Source of the DNA: Inquilinus sp. KBS0705
Lineage (GTDB): Bacteria; Bacteroidota; Bacteroidia; Sphingobacteriales; Sphingobacteriaceae
Direction: 5' to 3'
Length of the DNA stretch: 64,000 nt
Assembly (NCBI GenBank): GCA_005938025.2
Contig: VCCI02000004.1
Location: forward strand, 186,001 to 250,000
Shown: positions 63,509 through 64,000 of the stretch, in pieces
How positions within the stretch are numbered: position 1 is the first letter of the stretch
Layout: every line of letters starts with the position of its first letter
Program-made: the position numbers and the translations under genes
Notes under the pieces: generated by a model
The model's input: the letters and a program-made list of their open reading frames with translations, nothing else
What the model was told of the DNA's origin: nothing
The model's database searches: none

Positions 63509-64000
63509 TTACTGATAGCGTGACGGGGAGAACTGGGTGATATTGGATGAGGGTGTTTTGTGGTTTAACACCTCATCCACCAGTTTGCCTGTTGCCGGTG
63601 CAAGGCTAAGGCCCATCATACCATGGCCTGTAGCAATTGCAAGGTTTTTGTATTTACCGGATAAGCCTATGTAAGGCAAGCCATCAGGCGAGCATGGGCG
63701 AAAGCCAAACCAAATATCTTTGGGCTGGGGTAAGGCAGGTTTAAAGTTGGGGAAATATTGGGGGATTGACTCCACTATGCCTGCCACCCTACTCATATTA
63801 ATTTTATCGTTTATCTTACCTATCTCCATAGTACCGCCAAAGCGTATACTGCCATCCATAGGCGTAACAGATACCCTTGCTTCGCAAAGCAGTGCGGGGA
63901 TGGTCATGCGTTTTTGTGGCTCGGGCAGCATAAAGGAGTAGCCTTTGCCCGGCATCATAGGTATGTTAAGGTCGGTTAACTTGGCAATGCCGGGTGTCCA
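63509..64000 (-). CDS. FAD-dependent D-amino-acid dehydrogenase-like (DadA) protein, partial
   Basis: C-terminal 163 residues; the frame is open to the window edge, so the start lies beyond 64000. Deduced opening WTPGIAKLTDLNIP, then MMPGKGYSFMLPEP. Family signature near the end: DIWFGFRPCSPDGLPYIGLS and LAIATGHGMMGLSLAPATGK (FAD-binding). DadA-like enzymes oxidise D-amino acids or related amines and pass electrons to the respiratory chain. With the N-terminal FAD fold missing, the exact type cannot be set. Confidence 0.85.
   Translation of the reverse strand, partial: WTPGIAKLTDLNIPMMPGKGYSFMLPEPQKRMTIPALLCEARVSVTPMDGSIRFGGTMEIGKINDKINMSRVAGIVESIPQYFPNFKPALPQPKDIWFGFRPCSPDGLPYIGLSGKYKNLAIATGHGMMGLSLAPATGKLVDEVLNHKTPSSNITQFSPSRYQ

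Overview
The window looks like the chromosome of a Bacteroidota bacterium, most likely family Sphingobacteriaceae and close to Mucilaginibacter or Pedobacter. The evidence is Bacteroidetes-type promoters (TTTG about 19 nt upstream of TAnnTTTG), DUF3857, DUF5777, DUF2911 and DUF3810 proteins, a TonB receptor with a carboxypeptidase-like N-terminal domain, and an ECF sigma factor co-transcribed with a barrel protein. The genus is inferred from these traits, not from a database search. I see no tRNA, rRNA, tmRNA, CRISPR array, prophage or transposase.

Region by region: 1-690 is the N-terminal part of a pyruvate oxidase/dehydrogenase (poxB) that leaves the window. 691-1640 is non-coding and holds two nested inverted-repeat elements built from small hairpins. 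1641-16832 is the complete S10-spc-alpha ribosomal cluster on the minus strand, from rplC to rplQ, with secY, map, infA and rpoA. It has its own near-consensus promoter upstream of rplC. 17210-22678 is an accessory block lying between rplC and rpsJ, which are normally adjacent. It holds a fungal-TYR1-like prephenate dehydrogenase, a coiled-coil membrane protein, a stand-alone EVE/PUA-like protein, a lipoprotein, and an AT-rich STAND ATPase with a HEPN-like C-terminus followed by a small antitoxin-like protein. 22791-26368 is the str operon (rpsL, rpsG, fusA, rpsJ), closed by a strong terminator after rpsJ.

26625-49621 is a mosaic of housekeeping and degradative genes: serine hydrolase, acyl-CoA dehydrogenase, DinB, a mutarotase/alpha-L-fucosidase pair, GNAT acetyltransferase, Tat-exported phospholipase C, an esterase/metallo-hydrolase/LolA-like run, a DUF3857 protein, a penicillin acylase, a DUF3810 metalloprotease-like protein, DUF2911, and two paralogous GT39-type glycosyltransferases. 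A non-coding stretch near 45.6 kb may encode a small RNA.

49696-64000 holds a barrel-less TonB-plug protein, a TonB-dependent receptor, a half-size EamA transporter, a desaturase strikingly like animal dihydroceramide delta-4 desaturase, a propeller-like secreted protein, a sugar acetyltransferase, an AraC regulator, and a five-gene plus-strand run (ECF sigma factor, membrane-anchored barrel protein, YceI, DUF5777, Rieske lipoprotein). A truncated DadA-like oxidoreductase ends the window.

The points most worth follow-up are the modular hairpin element at 847-1316, the interrupted ribosomal supercluster with its STAND/HEPN-like ATPase, the two eukaryote-like enzymes (TYR1-like and DEGS1-like), the candidate small RNA, and the ECF-controlled Rieske/YceI operon.
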